64,000 nucleotides of DNA from Caulobacter sp. BP25 (lineage in GTDB: Bacteria; Pseudomonadota; Alphaproteobacteria; Caulobacterales; Caulobacteraceae), in contig NZ_PEGH01000018.1 in assembly GCF_002737755.1 (NCBI RefSeq), positions 248,001 to 312,000 of the forward strand, in the 5' to 3' direction. The translations under genes were made by a program, and so were the position numbers. The notes under the pieces were generated by a model that saw only the letters and a program-made list of their open reading frames with translations, did not search any database and was not told where the DNA came from. Positions 63,601 to 64,000 of this stretch are shown here, in pieces; within the stretch, counting starts at the first letter, position 1; every line of letters starts with the position of its first letter.

Positions 63601-63617
63601 ATGTTATATTATATCAT
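63601..63617. promoter_or_regulatory. AT-rich palindrome in the AraC/receptor promoter region
   Basis: ATGTTATATTATATCAT is a near-perfect palindrome (7 of 8 positions in each arm around a central T), conspicuous in a GC-rich genome. It lies 55 bases upstream of the receptor and 56 bases upstream of the divergent AraC gene. It may be an operator or overlap a -10 element. Confidence 0.5.
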
Positions 63618-63671
63618 TAGAGGTCATGAAAATGGTTCGCAACAGGCGCCCCGACGCGCCTTGGAGTTTTC

Positions 63672-64000
63672 ATGACGCGCGTTCTTCTCCTGGCCTCGAC
63701 GGCGGCTGCCTCCTTGCTTGGCTTTCAGGCCCTTGCGCAGGAGGTTCCATCGAAGGCGACGAAGGACGCCAGCACGGTCGAAGACCTTGTCGTCACCGCG
63801 ACCCGGCGGGCCACCCGCCTCCAGGACGCCGACCTGTCGGCGACCGTCCTTGATCGCGAAACCTTGGACCAGGCTCGCATCCGCGACATCCGCCAGCTGG
63901 ACGCGGCGGTGGCCAATGTTCAGTTCAATGAAAGCGGCCAACTGGGCAGCACCTTCATCAGTATCCGAGGCATCGAGTCCAACCCGTTCATCGTCAACCG
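63672..64000 (+). CDS. TonB-dependent receptor, N-terminal part only
   Basis: The first 109 codons of a TBDR that continues beyond the window. It has a signal peptide (VLLLASTAAASLLGFQALAQ), a TonB-box-like VEDLVVTATRR, and the start of the plug (IRDIRQLDAAVANVQFNESG; STFISIRGIESNPFIVN). It is divergent from the AraC paralogue. The substrate is unknown; a siderophore is suggested by the neighbouring module. Confidence 0.9.
   Translation, partial: MTRVLLLASTAAASLLGFQALAQEVPSKATKDASTVEDLVVTATRRATRLQDADLSATVLDRETLDQARIRDIRQLDAAVANVQFNESGQLGSTFISIRGIESNPFIVN

Overview
The window looks like the chromosome of a Caulobacter-type alphaproteobacterium, probably close to C. vibrioides/segnis. It is GC-rich, carries seven TonB-dependent receptor (TBDR) genes in 64 kb, and has a vanAB/vanR locus whose operators are the ATTGGATCCAAT site known from Caulobacter VanR. 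I identified no transposase, integrase, phage or CRISPR feature.

Layout. (1) 1-6910, minus strand: a putative meta-cleavage operon of unknown substrate (flavin monooxygenase, type I extradiol dioxygenase, C-C-type alpha/beta hydrolase, cupin, FAH-family protein) behind a dedicated TBDR and a small membrane protein. (2) 7081-14555, minus: pobA-pcaIJFHGBL, which takes 4-hydroxybenzoate through protocatechuate to succinyl-CoA and acetyl-CoA, with a divergent AraC-type pobR. (3) 15699-26854, plus: vdh-ech-fcs-araC for ferulate/hydroxycinnamate side-chain removal, then a TBDR, an aryl aldehyde dehydrogenase, an aryl alcohol dehydrogenase and an alpha/beta hydrolase. (4) 26881-30463: vanAB, vanR and a MarR regulator. 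Together 2-4 form an almost complete route from hydroxycinnamyl alcohols or ferulate to the TCA cycle. (5) 30637-35036, minus: TBDR, small membrane protein and PepSY membrane protein. (6) tRNA-Cys. (7) 35601-45227, plus: LacI regulator, TBDR, two GH3 glycosidases, a type-B carboxylesterase and a small helix-turn-helix protein, a plant-glycan utilisation cluster. (8) 45570-51226: phosphomannomutase, mannose-1-phosphate guanylyltransferase, UDP-glucose dehydrogenase and a UDP-glucuronate epimerase-like gene, for envelope polysaccharide precursors. (9) 51233-52558: an alpha/beta hydrolase whose 5' end is replaced by an intergenic repeat. (10) 52803-64000: an iron/siderophore-type island with FecI-FecR-TBDR-PepSY, then AraC/TBDR-PepSY-small protein, then a second AraC/TBDR pair cut off by the window end.

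Sequence quality. Five single-base losses, all of G or C and four of them in G/C runs, break otherwise well conserved genes (extradiol dioxygenase, alpha/beta hydrolase, pcaJ, and one TBDR twice). Each is repaired by adding one base. The pattern fits homopolymer sequencing error better than gene decay, but this cannot be settled from the sequence alone.

Most notable observations: the meta-cleavage operon with its own TBDR; the fully linked monolignol/ferulate pathway; three VanR operators spaced exactly 41 bp apart; a 13-bp motif shared by the vdh and marR promoters; paired LacI-type palindromes over a TBDR promoter; and repeated TBDR-PepSY modules.
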